Shown here one piece after another: positions 43,454-53,212 of a stretch of 64,000 nucleotides of DNA (its first letter is position 1; each line of letters begins with the position of its first letter). This DNA comes from Sva-07 sp942492715 (lineage in GTDB: Bacteria > Actinomycetota > Acidimicrobiia > Acidimicrobiales > Ilumatobacteraceae), in NCBI GenBank assembly GCA_942492715.1, contig CALOFW010000002.1, positions 1 through 64,000 on the forward strand. The letters are read 5' to 3'. The translations under genes and the position numbers were made by a program. The notes beneath the pieces were generated by a model, which saw only the letters and a program-made list of their open reading frames with translations, searched no databases and was not told where the DNA came from.

Positions 43454-46360
43454 GTGGGTGCCTGCAAGAATGTGCGGGTGTTGCCGCTGTCCTGCCCGTC
43501 GGTCGTCGGGCGCGCTGACGAGACAGCGGCGCTCGGGGCCGCCCTCGAGCGTGCCATCGGCGGGGCCGGCAGCTTGGTCTGGGTGACGGGCGAAGCGGGC
43601 ATCGGCAAGTCGCGGCTCGTCCACGAACTCTGCGAGGCGGCCGCAGGCCGGGGGCTGCCGGTGTTGGTGGGACGGGCCGTCGACACGGGCACACCCGTAC
43701 CGTTCCGTCCGCTCTTCGAAGCGCTGTCGGGCCACGTCAGGCGGGTCGGGACCGCCGGCGGGGCGTCGGTCGATCGGCGCGCGTTGGCTCAGATCGTGCC
43801 CGAGTGGCGCGTTGCGGGCGAGGAGACCTACCAGGCCAGCGCGATGGAGATCGGCGAGGGTCTGCTCCGCTTCCTGACGTCGGTCGCTGACGATGCCTGC
43901 GTGCTCGTGCTCGAGGACCTGCACTGGTCGGATCCCGACACGGCAGCCGTGGTCGAGTACGTGGCGGACAATGTGGGAACCGCACCGGTGTTGTGCGTGG
44001 TGACCACGCGGCTCGAAGGCTCGGATCACGCCGGCCGCGTCTTGAGCGACCTGGTCGCGAGGAGGTCGGCGACGAGAGTCGAGCTGCGACGGCTCACCGG
44101 GGACGAGCTGACGACGATGGCATCGATGTGTCTCGGCGCCGAGCTGGCGGATGCGAGCATCGTGTCCCTGATCGGTGACTTCGCCGATGGTCTGCCGCTC
44201 CTCGTGGAGGAACTCCTCACGACCAGCGTCGCCGACGGCACGATCACGTCGTCCACGGATGGTTGGCGGGTCGAGGCGGCGGGTGCACCTGCGGTGCCCG
44301 AACGCTTCGCCGAACTCGTTCGTCGGAGGATGGGTGAACTCGATGATGGTGCTGCGCATGTCATTCGCGTCGGGGCGGTACTCGGGCAGCGCTTCGACAC
44401 CGAGCTGCTCCGCGCTGCGTCGGGAGCGCGGGTCGAGGCGGTCGCTCAGGCACTGCGTGCCGGCGTCCTGGCACAGCTCGTGACGGCGGACCGCTCCGAG
44501 CCGACGGTGTTCGAGTTCCGGCACGCTCTCACGCGAGACGCAATCCTCGAAGAGCTCCTGCCACTCGAGCGGATCGAGATCGCCCGCGGGTCGCTGGTCG
44601 CACTGGAACTCGATCGGCCGGACCTCGGCGGCTCCTTCGGTGAGCAGTTCGCTGCGCTCGCCGAAGAGGCGGGTGACACGAGGCGGGCCGCCGAACTCCT
44701 GCTCCAGGCCGCGCGCGGGGCGCGCAACCGGGGGGCGCTGTCGAGCGCCGTACCGATGCTCGACCGGGCATGGTCGTTCGTGGACGAGGCCGAACCCGTG
44801 TGGTTCGAGATCGGCGAGGCCCTGCTGTCGGTTCTGGCGACCACGGGGGCGGTCGACGAGGCGCTTGCCGTCGGGGAGCGGATGCTCGCTGCGGCGGGTC
44901 CGGAGCAGCGAGCGGACATCCACCTGGCGATGGCGCGGGCGGCCGCTGAGGCGAGTCGCTGGGACGTCGCCGACGGACATGCATCGGCGGCTCGCGATCT
45001 CATCGAGCACGTTCCCGAGGGGCCCCTCGGGGCGCGCATCGACGCAGTGAGCGCTGAGGTCGCCGTCGGGCAGGGCCGCTTCGACGCCGCCGCAGTACTG
45101 GCCCGGAGTGCCCTGGAGATCGCAGAACGACATCAGGATCACGAGCTGCAGGCGGCGACCGCACTCGTGATCGGCCGGTGCGAGCGTGGCCGTGGCGAGG
45201 GCAATCCTGCTGCGACGTTCGACAGCGTGGTGAGGATCGGACGGGAGCACGGCCTGCCGACGTGGCAACTGCGCGGATTGATGGAGCGCTCGTCGCTCGC
45301 CCTCTGGGAGTACGAGCCGCCCCACGGCATCCTCGCCGCGCGCGAACACGCCGTGAACGCCGGTGCCCTCGTCGTGGTCGCTCACCTCGACAACTTCCTC
45401 GCATGGCAGGCGCACGACCGTCGCAACATCGACCAGATCGAGCCCGCCGCTCGCCGATGCATCGATCTGGCCAGGCGCCTCCGGCTGCCCACGCTGCACG
45501 GGGTCGCAACCGTCGCGCTGGCGGTCGCTGCTGCCCACGATGGCGACAGGGAACGAATGGACCGGCTCCTCGTCGAGGCCGACGCAGTCTCCGACGGTCA
45601 CGCAGATGTGGTCGCGCTCGGGGGCGTGGCCGGCGCGACGTACTGGATCGACCGCGACGATCTGCGCCGGGCCGGGACGGCCCTCGACGAGATGATGGAC
45701 CAGCTGCGGATGACGCCGGCGGTGGCCTGTCCCGAACGAGGGATCTGGGCGCTGTTCCAGGCACTCGACGGAGACGAACCCGGGAAAGCGGCGATCGACG
45801 AGCTCGACGCGTACGTCGGTCCGAACCACGTGATGATCGACAGCTACCGCAACTATGCGCGGGCGGTGCTGTTCGGCCGACTCGGAGCACGCGACGACGC
45901 GAATCGCCACGTCGGACTGGCCGAGCGCGTGCAACCCACCCCGTGGTTCCAGCATCACGCCCGCCGATTGGTGGCCGAGACCGCACACGCCGACGGCTGG
46001 GGAGACCCGGTCGGGTGGCTGCGCGATGCCTACAGTTACTTCGAGACGCGAGGCGACGACCGCCTCGCATCCTCGTGCCGATCGCTGCTGGGGACGCTCG
46101 GCGCGGCACTTCCACGCCAGCGACGAAGCGACGAACGCGTCCCGCCCCGGCTGCGGGCGCTCGGGATCTCCGCTCGCGAAGCCGACGTGCTCGAGCTGCT
46201 GGCCGACGCCCGCTCGACCCGGAGTATCGCCGAGACGCTGCACATCTCGCCCAAGACGGTCGAGCGCCACATCGCGAACCTGGCCACCAAGCTCGGCCTC
46301 GAGGGACGCACGGCCGTCGTCGCCTTCGCAGCGCGTTCGGCCCTCGAACCCATCGACTGA
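43454..46360 (+). CDS. Large LuxR-type ATPase transcription regulator
   Basis: About 968 residues. N-terminal AAA/STAND ATPase with VVGRADETAAL, Walker A GEAGIGKSRL and Walker B VLVLEDLHWSD. A long helical TPR-like region follows (about 380-860). The C-terminal LuxR helix-turn-helix reads SAREADVLELLADARSTRSIAETLHISPKTVERHIANLATKLGL. Such regulators are activated by ligand and ATP through the repeat region; the inducer is unknown. Start is uncertain: GTG 43454 is taken, with GTG 43472 and 43478 possible. The two small genes downstream may be its targets. Confidence 0.88.
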   Translation: MGACKNVRVLPLSCPSVVGRADETAALGAALERAIGGAGSLVWVTGEAGIGKSRLVHELCEAAAGRGLPVLVGRAVDTGTPVPFRPLFEALSGHVRRVGTAGGASVDRRALAQIVPEWRVAGEETYQASAMEIGEGLLRFLTSVADDACVLVLEDLHWSDPDTAAVVEYVADNVGTAPVLCVVTTRLEGSDHAGRVLSDLVARRSATRVELRRLTGDELTTMASMCLGAELADASIVSLIGDFADGLPLLVEELLTTSVADGTITSSTDGWRVEAAGAPAVPERFAELVRRRMGELDDGAAHVIRVGAVLGQRFDTELLRAASGARVEAVAQALRAGVLAQLVTADRSEPTVFEFRHALTRDAILEELLPLERIEIARGSLVALELDRPDLGGSFGEQFAALAEEAGDTRRAAELLLQAARGARNRGALSSAVPMLDRAWSFVDEAEPVWFEIGEALLSVLATTGAVDEALAVGERMLAAAGPEQRADIHLAMARAAAEASRWDVADGHASAARDLIEHVPEGPLGARIDAVSAEVAVGQGRFDAAAVLARSALEIAERHQDHELQAATALVIGRCERGRGEGNPAATFDSVVRIGREHGLPTWQLRGLMERSSLALWEYEPPHGILAAREHAVNAGALVVVAHLDNFLAWQAHDRRNIDQIEPAARRCIDLARRLRLPTLHGVATVALAVAAAHDGDRERMDRLLVEADAVSDGHADVVALGGVAGATYWIDRDDLRRAGTALDEMMDQLRMTPAVACPERGIWALFQALDGDEPGKAAIDELDAYVGPNHVMIDSYRNYARAVLFGRLGARDDANRHVGLAERVQPTPWFQHHARRLVAETAHADGWGDPVGWLRDAYSYFETRGDDRLASSCRSLLGTLGAALPRQRRSDERVPPRLRALGISAREADVLELLADARSTRSIAETLHISPKTVERHIANLATKLGLEGRTAVVAFAARSALEPID

Positions 46361-46488
46361 TCCGACCCCTCGACAATGGGGGTCCCGCGAATCCGGAATG
46401 GGGGTCGCCCCGATGCGTCGACCGGCAGCGAGGCGCACGATGTGATCACCGGGAACCCCCGGAACCGCAACCAACGAAGGGAACGACC

Positions 46489-46749
46489 ATGCAGGTCATC
46501 GCAATCCACGACGTCGACGACGTCAAGCACTGGTTCAACTCGCCGGCCCGCTCGGAGTTCTTCGAGGCCCGAGGCATGAAGGCCACGGCCTTCCGCGACC
46601 CGGCAGGCAACGCCAACACCGTGGCCGTGTTGATCGAAGCGCCCGATCTCGACTCGCTCCAGGCGGCGCTCGCAACCCCCGAGGCGAAGGTCACCGAAGA
46701 GCACGACGGCGTCCACGTCGACACGATCAAGCTGTTCCTGGACGCGTGA
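46489..46749 (+). CDS. Small conserved protein, ferredoxin-like barrel type
   Basis: 86 residues, preceded by GAAGGGAACGACC. MQVIAIHDVDDVKHWFNSPARSEFFEARGMKATAFRDPAGNANTVAVLIEAPDLDSLQAALATPEAKVTEEHDGV (read in parts) has the beta-alpha-beta-beta pattern of small dimeric alpha-beta barrel proteins related to monooxygenase or cyclase folds. The function is unknown. Its stop overlaps the next start, so both genes form an operon. Confidence 0.75.
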   Translation: MQVIAIHDVDDVKHWFNSPARSEFFEARGMKATAFRDPAGNANTVAVLIEAPDLDSLQAALATPEAKVTEEHDGVHVDTIKLFLDA

Positions 46750-47306
46750 TGAGCACCCGGGAGTACGAGACCGCCATCGTCACGTTCCGCCAGGTGCTGA
46801 ACGGCGTGGCACCCGAACAGATCACGTCCGCAACACCGTGCGCCTCGTTCGACGTCGCGCAACTGATCGATCACACCATCGGCACCCAGCACATGGTCAC
46901 CGACGCGTTGCAGGACAAGCCGTTCAACATGACCGGTGTCGAGGTCGCTCGCAGCGAGCAGGCTGCGGCCTTCGAGCGAGCAGCGGCCGACGCCGTCGCC
47001 GAACTCCATCGAGACGGTGCCCTGGACAAGGCCGTGACCTTGCCGTTCGGAACCTTCTCGGGCGAGAAGCTGATGGGCCTGGCGGCGCTCGACACGTTCC
47101 AGCACGCGTGGGACCTGGCCAAGGCCACGGGGCAGAACACCGACCTCGACGCGGAGCTGGCCGGGTCCTTGATGGGCCTTGCCGTTGCACACATGGCCCA
47201 CGTCCCGCGCGGCGAGGAGCCCGCTCCGTACGGGCCGGAGCAGACAGCCCCGGCCGGAGCGCCCGCCGCGGATCGGCTGGCTGCGTTTCTCGGTCGCGTC
47301 GTCTGA
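46746..47306 (+). CDS. TIGR03086 / DinB-superfamily protein (mycothiol-dependent isomerase-like)
   Basis: 186 residues (GTG 46746 or ATG 46749). The four-helix DinB-like fold is marked by ATPCASFDVAQLIDHTIGTQHMV and ALDTFQHAWDLAKATGQ, where the histidines H43/H47-like and H119-like form the metal site. TIGR03086 members are actinobacterial and related to mycothiol-dependent maleylpyruvate isomerases; substrates are mostly unknown. GTGA overlap with the previous gene. Confidence 0.85.
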   Translation: MMSTREYETAIVTFRQVLNGVAPEQITSATPCASFDVAQLIDHTIGTQHMVTDALQDKPFNMTGVEVARSEQAAAFERAAADAVAELHRDGALDKAVTLPFGTFSGEKLMGLAALDTFQHAWDLAKATGQNTDLDAELAGSLMGLAVAHMAHVPRGEEPAPYGPEQTAPAGAPAADRLAAFLGRVV

Positions 47307-47315
47307 GTTCGCGAC

Positions 47316-47346
47316 GGGCGCGTGCGTCGTCACGGCGCACGCGCCC
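47316..47346. terminator. Bidirectional terminator between convergent genes
   Basis: Perfect 11-bp stem GGGCGCGTGCG / CGCACGCGCCC around TCGTCACGG, 10 bp after the preceding stop. Confidence 0.7.
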
Positions 47347-47472
47347 AAGAGCCGGCCCCGCGGCCCACGCCGCCGCCGCACCCTCGGTGAACCGCACGAA
47401 CGGTTCGACCCGACGGAGGAGCGCCGCATCGTGGCCAGTTGCGTTCGAGCCCCTCTCCCGAGTCGTCGGTCC

Positions 47473-49947
47473 TCAGAGGTACCGGTTCCGCTCCAGCCAT
47501 CTCAGTGAGAAGAACCCCCAGATCGGCGGGGTGTAGAAGGTGGAGAACCGGTACAGGATCACTGCGGCGAACGCTGCCTCCTGAGGGACACCGAACGAGG
47601 TCAACCCGAAGATCAGTCCTCCCTCGGTGACGCCGACACCGCCGGGGACGGGGAGCAGGCCGGCCAGCAGCGACACCGCCATGTTGATCAGCAGCAGTTC
47701 GTGCAGTGCCAGCGAGTACCCGAACGCCTGCACGAAGACACCGAGCGCCAGGGCGAACAACAGCTCGGCGACGAGGTTGCCACCGAAGAGCATCGCCAGC
47801 CTCCGGGGGGATCGCAGACCCCGGAGTACGGCAAGCGCCTCGTGCACGGTCCGGCGGACCCCACCGAGCACATATCGGCGCAGGCGCGGGATGACCAGGA
47901 TCACCAGCACGGCGATGCCGAGCACCACCGCCAGCGTCCAGGCGATCCGTACGGCTGCGGAGGTCGGGCCGGCCACGTCGACATCGAGCGACAGTCCGCT
48001 GAACAGCAACAGCGAACCGAGAAGCAACGCCTGGACGATGAAGCCGCTGACGCCGTCGAGCGCACCGGTCGCCACCGCGGTGGTTGCCGGCAGGCCCTGG
48101 CGTTGGAAGAAGCGAACGTTGACCGCGATTCGTGCTGCGGCCGTGGGAATGGCCAGGTTGACGTAGGAGATGGCGAGCTGGAGCGCGTAGACGGGTCCGA
48201 GTGGCAACGGCACGGGTGCCGCGCCGAGCGTCGACACCGCCTGGGCGACACGGGGCAGCTGCGCGATGACGAAGCCGATCACGACGAGCCACCACGCGGC
48301 GTCCTGCAGCGAGTTGGCGAACTCCTCGAGGTCGAAACCGGCGAACGCGGACAACAGCATCACGATCGCGAGGGCCGGCAGTGCCACTCGCATGACCGAG
48401 CCGAACGTGAAGCGGCGCATCTGGACCAGCGGGGGAGCCTCGACGCCGGCAGCGCCCGCCACGTCGGAGCGGAGATCGTCGAGGTCGATGTCGAGGACCT
48501 TCAGCATCCGCCGCTGATCGACGGTGAGCGCGGTCGGTTGCAGGTAGGGGAGCAGACCCTCGATCTCCTCGACCGACCGATGCTCGGCCAGGCCCGTCAG
48601 GGCCAGCTCCTGTCCGACGAGCCCGATCGAGGTGATGAACAGCTGCGCATCGTCGCTGCGCAGCTGGGCGGGTGTCGGCGCCACGGCCGCTCCGCGGAAG
48701 TTCACGAGGCCCAGACGACCGTCGTCGATCACGAGATGCTCCTCGTCGAGTTGGCCGTGGACGAGCCCGTTGTCGTGCAGGGTGGCGAGGAGTTGCCAGA
48801 GCTCGCGGAGCCGTGGCCGCGCCGCGGCATCGGCGACGACCGGGTCGGGTGCGACGTCGATCTCATGGAAGCGGTCACGTCCGACGAGCGGTGTGCTCGT
48901 GCGGCGCAACACCAGCAGTGCGTCGTCACCGGCGGTGGCCCCTGCGGTCACGACGGAGTCGGTGGCGATACCGGCCTGCGAAGCGAGGAGCGTCATCAGT
49001 GCCTCGTGCTCGACCTGACGGAGGCGACCGAAACCAACGGGCGATCCGGGCTGGCGCAGCCAGATCGTCCGCCACACCGTCGACACCAGCGCGGCGTCGT
49101 GGGCGTCGCGCCCGTACAGCTTGACGATCAGTTCGCTCCCGTCGGCGCCCCGAGCAGCGACGGCGAAGAAGCCGGCGTCCTGCCGGTCGGCCGCCCCGAG
49201 GTCGGTGATGTCGACGTTCATGTCGGCGAGCGCGAAACGGACGTCGTCGAGGCTGGGGCGGCCGGCGCTCGATCCGACGATCAGGTGCACGATCGCAGCT
49301 GCGCCGGCGGCCGACAGCAGCGCGGCGACCACACCCAGTGTCGAGCTCGCCCCGAGTGCGACGGGGGCGATCGAACCCAGCGCGATGATCGTGTAGCCGA
49401 GACGCCGGGCGGGCCGGACCAGGTGGGGTGACGCCGTGATGAGCAGTGCGGTGGGGATGCCGAGCCGGGCCGAGGGGAACACGGGAGGCGGCGCGACGTC
49501 GCCGAAGAGCGCCCGCATCTCCGGCCATGCTCCTGTGACGACTCGGCCCAACAGCAGCCAGAGGATCACACTGACGAGGATCGCCAGGATCATGTCGCGC
49601 CCGACCTTCGCCCGGCCGCGGGTGAACGCGGCCGCGAGCACCACCAGCGCCCAGAGTGCCGGCAGGTCAGCGAAGAGCTGCCACGTTCCCGTCAGCGCGT
49701 CGGGGAGGGCGCCGAGCAGGCGGGTCACCGCTCGCGAGATGCCGGGTTCGGGGATGGCGGCGAGCCCGACGAGCACGATGCCGACGAACGAGATCGTGAG
49801 CAGGATGACGTCGGTGGCGCGACGTGCCCGCGGTTGATCGCCGGAGCTGGTGAACAGGCGCAGACCTCGTCGAATCCTGCTGGCCATCATCGCGACGGCG
49901 TCGTCGGCGTTCCGGACGGTTGCGGCCGATCCGGATCTGTCGGTCAT
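47473..49947 (-). CDS. Three-part membrane protein: helices, kinase-like domain, LPG-synthase/UPF0104 flippase-like domain
   Basis: 824 residues. Residues 45-235 hold about six transmembrane helices. Residues 240-480 resemble a protein-kinase/aminoglycoside-kinase fold with LRELWQLLATLHDNGLVHGQLDEEHLVIDDGRLGLVNFRG (the HRD-like and DFG-like positions are altered to HGQLDEEH and VNFRG, so catalysis is doubtful). Residues 525-824 are the lysylphosphatidylglycerol-synthase transmembrane (UPF0104) domain with LQLAISYVNLAIPTAAARIAVNVRFFQRQG and LLPVPGGVGVTEGGLI. Family members flip or modify lipids; the fused kinase-like part may sense a lipid or nucleotide. Monocistronic. Confidence 0.86.
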   Translation of the reverse strand: MTDRSGSAATVRNADDAVAMMASRIRRGLRLFTSSGDQPRARRATDVILLTISFVGIVLVGLAAIPEPGISRAVTRLLGALPDALTGTWQLFADLPALWALVVLAAAFTRGRAKVGRDMILAILVSVILWLLLGRVVTGAWPEMRALFGDVAPPPVFPSARLGIPTALLITASPHLVRPARRLGYTIIALGSIAPVALGASSTLGVVAALLSAAGAAAIVHLIVGSSAGRPSLDDVRFALADMNVDITDLGAADRQDAGFFAVAARGADGSELIVKLYGRDAHDAALVSTVWRTIWLRQPGSPVGFGRLRQVEHEALMTLLASQAGIATDSVVTAGATAGDDALLVLRRTSTPLVGRDRFHEIDVAPDPVVADAAARPRLRELWQLLATLHDNGLVHGQLDEEHLVIDDGRLGLVNFRGAAVAPTPAQLRSDDAQLFITSIGLVGQELALTGLAEHRSVEEIEGLLPYLQPTALTVDQRRMLKVLDIDLDDLRSDVAGAAGVEAPPLVQMRRFTFGSVMRVALPALAIVMLLSAFAGFDLEEFANSLQDAAWWLVVIGFVIAQLPRVAQAVSTLGAAPVPLPLGPVYALQLAISYVNLAIPTAAARIAVNVRFFQRQGLPATTAVATGALDGVSGFIVQALLLGSLLLFSGLSLDVDVAGPTSAAVRIAWTLAVVLGIAVLVILVIPRLRRYVLGGVRRTVHEALAVLRGLRSPRRLAMLFGGNLVAELLFALALGVFVQAFGYSLALHELLLINMAVSLLAGLLPVPGGVGVTEGGLIFGLTSFGVPQEAAFAAVILYRFSTFYTPPIWGFFSLRWLERNRYL

Positions 49948-50043
49948 CGGCTCCCTCGGAGCCCGCGGCGTCTCGGGTGCGAGCCTCCGATGGTCAAGAC
50001 CCGGACATTAGCGGGGCACCTTCAGCGCGGGTCGGAGCTCGTT

Positions 50044-50961
50044 CTACGGATTCGCCTGGATGAACTGATGGATGTTGGTCACCAGCACGTCCGGAGCGTC
50101 CTCCTGGCAGAAGTGGCCGACCCCGGGGAGTTCGACAACGGGCGCATCCGGCCAGAGGGCGCGGAAGTCGGCGATCGCTCGGGCAGGCGGGATCCCGCGG
50201 TCTTCCAGACCTTCGAGCAGGATCGCCGGCTTCGCCACGAGATCTGCCACGCCGTCGAGACCTGCCAGCACGTAGGGCACCATCCGCCCCTCGTATGCGT
50301 CGATCGGGAACTCGTAGGCCCCGATCGCCGAGTCCCAGTCGGGGAACGGCGCCGAATACGCACGGATCCAGGTGTCGTCGACCGCAGCGCTGTTCTGGAA
50401 GCCGATGATCTTCATCACCGACAGAATCGTCGAACCGGCGTTGCGCAACACCTGCTCGGTCCGGCCGGTTTCGAGGCCCTCGCCGATCCAGCGGAACCAA
50501 CGCGAGTCCGACACCTGCGGCACGTCGTCGCCGACCTGTCCATAGCCGGCGATCGTGTTCGCGAAGAAGATCCGCTTCACCCGGGCGGCGTGGCGCACCG
50601 TGTACTGGGTGGCGATCGGCCCGCCCCAGTCCTGGGCCACGAACGTGATGTCGGTGAGACCGAGGTGTTCGATCAGCGCAGCGAGGTTCTCCGTGTGCGA
50701 CTGCAGCGTGTACTGACGGTTCTGCGGGGTCGCCGACTTGCCGAAGCCCATGTGATCGGGCACGACGACTCGGTAGTGGTCGCTCAACGGGCCGATCATG
50801 TTGCGGTACAGGTACCCCCAGGTGGGCTCGCCGTGGAGACACACCACGACCTGGCCGTCGCGCGGGCCTTCGTCCACGTAGTGCTGCACGAAGCCGTGGC
50901 CGTCGAAGGTGTGTGGCGCGAAGGGGAACGTTCCGTCGAAGGTGTCGTGCAGCTCGATCAT
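50044..50961 (-). CDS. Haloalkane dehalogenase-like alpha/beta hydrolase
   Basis: 305 residues from ATG 50961. Oxyanion-hole segment HGEPTWGYLYRN, nucleophile D111 followed by W112 in VAQDWGG (the aspartate nucleophile plus tryptophan arrangement of haloalkane dehalogenases rather than serine esterases), and catalytic H283 in PGVGHFCQEDAP. The lid lies between about 140 and 220. Possible activity is hydrolytic dehalogenation; epoxide hydrolases share the D-W motif, but the HGEPTW signature favours dehalogenase. An in-frame GTG five codons upstream is an alternative start. Confidence 0.85.
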   Translation of the reverse strand: MIELHDTFDGTFPFAPHTFDGHGFVQHYVDEGPRDGQVVVCLHGEPTWGYLYRNMIGPLSDHYRVVVPDHMGFGKSATPQNRQYTLQSHTENLAALIEHLGLTDITFVAQDWGGPIATQYTVRHAARVKRIFFANTIAGYGQVGDDVPQVSDSRWFRWIGEGLETGRTEQVLRNAGSTILSVMKIIGFQNSAAVDDTWIRAYSAPFPDWDSAIGAYEFPIDAYEGRMVPYVLAGLDGVADLVAKPAILLEGLEDRGIPPARAIADFRALWPDAPVVELPGVGHFCQEDAPDVLVTNIHQFIQANP

Positions 50962-51004
50962 TCCCACAGCCTGCACGGCTGGAGAACTGATCGTCGAGTT
51001 CGGG

Positions 51005-51889
51005 TCAGCGAACGATCACCGTCGGGCAGCTGCTGTGGGCGGCAGCAGCGCTCGCGGTCGAGCCGAAGAGCATCCGGCGGAATCCACCGCTGCCTCTGGC
51101 GCCCAGCACGAGGAGGTCAGCGGTCTCCGACATCTCCAACAGGGTCTCGGTCGCCCTGCCCTCGACCAGTTCGCCCCGGACGTTGCCGGAGCCGACCGAC
51201 CGAGCAGCCTCCACCGCCTCGTCCAGAATCAGCTCTGCGTCGACCGGCGTGAAGTCGTCGGCCCGGTCGACACCCTCGATCGTGAGGTGGCGCCGGTATG
51301 CCCATGCGTGGACGATGACCAGCTCGAGGTGGCGCCGGTCGGCTTCATCGATGGCCCATCTGACCGCGTGCGCTGCATGCTCGGAACCGTCGGTCCCGAC
51401 GACGATGCGTGAGGTCGGCGGCCTCGTGGTCGCCGGCACGATGACGACGGGACAGGGACTCTTCGCGAGGAGCGAAGCCGTGACGGTGCCGAGCAGGAAT
51501 CGCATGATCGCTCCGGCCCCGGAACTCCCGACGACGACGAGGTCGGCGTGCTCGGCTTCCGCGAGAAGGGTGAGCGCCGGGCTGACACCGACGGCCTCGA
51601 TGTCGTGTTCGACACCGGGATGCTCCTCGAACACCTTGGTCGTGGCGGTCCGGAGCTGGTCCAGGCATCCCGCGGCGATCTCTGTCAGATCGATTCCTGC
51701 CGCACTTGCGCCGGCGGCGAGGTCGAGCCCCTGCGTCAAGGAGTATGACGAGACGATGCGAACCGAGGCCGCCCGCGACTCGGCCTCCGCTGCCGCCCAC
51801 TCGAGCGCGCTCAGTGACGAGTCGGAGCCGTCGAAGCCGATCACCAAGCGGTGATGGGCCGGTGAGTCGTATCGGCCGATGGAGGTCAT
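51005..51889 (-). CDS. Universal stress protein with two Usp domains
   Basis: 294 residues. Domain 1 (about 12-150): RLVIGFDGSDSSLSALEWA and VVVGSSGAGAIMRFLLGTVTASLLAKSPCPVVIV. Domain 2 (about 158-294): RIVVGTDGSEHAAHAVRWA and LVLGARGSGGFRRMLFGSTASAAAAHSSCPTVIV. Both carry the G-x2-G-x9-G(S/T) ATP-binding motif. Tandem Usps are typical of actinobacteria and are induced in starvation, hypoxia or stationary phase. Divergent from a second tandem-Usp gene across a 128-bp shared control region. Confidence 0.94.
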   Translation of the reverse strand: MTSIGRYDSPAHHRLVIGFDGSDSSLSALEWAAAEAESRAASVRIVSSYSLTQGLDLAAGASAAGIDLTEIAAGCLDQLRTATTKVFEEHPGVEHDIEAVGVSPALTLLAEAEHADLVVVGSSGAGAIMRFLLGTVTASLLAKSPCPVVIVPATTRPPTSRIVVGTDGSEHAAHAVRWAIDEADRRHLELVIVHAWAYRRHLTIEGVDRADDFTPVDAELILDEAVEAARSVGSGNVRGELVEGRATETLLEMSETADLLVLGARGSGGFRRMLFGSTASAAAAHSSCPTVIVR

Positions 51890-52017
51890 GGTCCGATCGT
51901 CGCGCCGTTGATGTCGGAGGCCAAGGGGCCAACGACTCGCATCCCCCAGCTCGTTGCATGATCCAGGAGGGACGTAGGCCTCTCACCTCTACGGTCGCGA
52001 TCGGTCAAGGTGGAATC

Positions 52018-52923
52018 GTGGCCGAGACATCGCAGACAACACGCAGGGTGGTCGTCGGAGTGGACGGATCCGCTGGTTCCGCGGTCGCACTCCAGTGGGC
52101 GCTCGATCACGCCGACCATCTCGGCGCCATCGAGCCCGTGATGACCTTCGTGAGCGGTCTCTACGGGCACGGATTCGGCCCGATCGAGGATGTCGACGAT
52201 CGCGGAGGGCACTATCGCCACGAGGCGATCGAGCGCCTCCGGATGTTCCTGGAGGTGCACGCTCCGTCGCTCGTCGACGCGGGCTCGGTGATCGAGGACC
52301 GTGCCGGTGCAGGTCTCGTCGAAGCGGCCAAGGGAGCCGAACTACTCGTGGTCGGGACGCGAGGTTGGGGCTCACGGGTCGACCTGTCGCTGGGGTCGGT
52401 CGGCGCCTACTGCGCGCAGCACTCGGTCGTGCCCGTTGCGTTGATTCCGCCGGTGAGCCCGCCGGTCGACGACCACCTCGAGGTCGTCGTCGGCTTCGAC
52501 GGATCGCAGCACGCACGAACTGCGCTGGCCTGGGCGCTCACGCATCTGCGTCTGTCAGCACAGGTCACTGCGGTTCGCGCGTTCACGAGCGCATCGGTGG
52601 CCGGTGATCCGCTGTCGCCGCCGCCGGAGACCTCGGAGGTGAGCGCGATGCGGGAGCTCGAACACGGGGTGGCCGCAGTGCTCGCTCATCTTCCTGCCTA
52701 CCCATCAGTGGAGTTGAGCGTCATCCCCGGAGATGCCCGCGAGGCGCTCCGCACCGCGGCAGCCGACGCCGACGTGCTCGTCGTCGGCTCGCGTGGACAC
52801 GGCGTCCTGGATCACCTGCTGCTCGGATCGGTGGCCGCTGCGCTCGTTCATCACCCGACGATCCCCACCATCGTCGTCCCTCACCACGGGTCGCGAACGG
52901 AAACCGGGGCCGTCCCGGAATAA
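52018..52923 (+). CDS. Second tandem universal stress protein
   Basis: 301 residues from GTG 52018, preceded by AAGGTGG. Domain 1: RRVVVGVDGSAGSAVALQWALDHA and LLVVGTRGWGSRVDLSLGSVGAYCAQHSVVPVALI. Domain 2: LEVVVGFDGSQHARTALAWALTHL and VLVVGSRGHGVLDHLLLGSVAAALVHHPTIPTIVV. ATP-binding motifs are present in both halves. It ends 50 bp before the retinal cluster; an A/T-rich gap (AATAAATAAGACTAAAG) separates them. Confidence 0.94.
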   Translation: MAETSQTTRRVVVGVDGSAGSAVALQWALDHADHLGAIEPVMTFVSGLYGHGFGPIEDVDDRGGHYRHEAIERLRMFLEVHAPSLVDAGSVIEDRAGAGLVEAAKGAELLVVGTRGWGSRVDLSLGSVGAYCAQHSVVPVALIPPVSPPVDDHLEVVVGFDGSQHARTALAWALTHLRLSAQVTAVRAFTSASVAGDPLSPPPETSEVSAMRELEHGVAAVLAHLPAYPSVELSVIPGDAREALRTAAADADVLVVGSRGHGVLDHLLLGSVAAALVHHPTIPTIVVPHHGSRTETGAVPE

Positions 52924-52972
52924 ATAAGACTAAAGAGTGTTAAACGGAGGGTCACCAACCGAAAGGACCCCC

Positions 52973-53212
52973 GTGAAACGCCTCCCCATCCCCCTCCCAA
53001 CCCCCCTCCGCCTCAAGTTGCCGTTCCTCGTCGCCGGCTTCTTCTCGTTCCTGTTCTCCGTCTGGCTGTACTTCGTGCAGGGCGAGACCACCGCCGGCAT
53101 CTTCGTCGGACTCTGGGTCCCCTCGATCCACTCGCTGGGCACGCTGATGCTCGCGCCGGTGGACGTGCCGGCGGCCGCGACCGACGACCGTCGTGAGCGG
53201 GTGATGTCATGA
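52973..53212 (+). CDS. Small membrane protein at the head of the retinal cluster
   Basis: 79 residues from GTG 52973 with AAGGA upstream. A proline-rich basic start (VKRLPIPLPTPLRLKLP) is followed by FLVAGFFSFLFSVWLYFV and TAGIFVGLWVPSIHSLGTLML, two transmembrane segments, then a charged tail. Too short for an opsin and lacks a retinal-binding lysine helix. The last codons overlap the next start (ATGA). No family recognised; position suggests a role with the carotenoid/retinal enzymes. Confidence 0.75.
   Translation: MKRLPIPLPTPLRLKLPFLVAGFFSFLFSVWLYFVQGETTAGIFVGLWVPSIHSLGTLMLAPVDVPAAATDDRRERVMS

Noticed and set aside
42107..46474. 1455-codon minus-strand ORF spanning the SPFH gene and the LuxR regulator
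   Set aside because: Only the last 408 codons (SPFH) are real; the rest is antisense to the LuxR-type gene.
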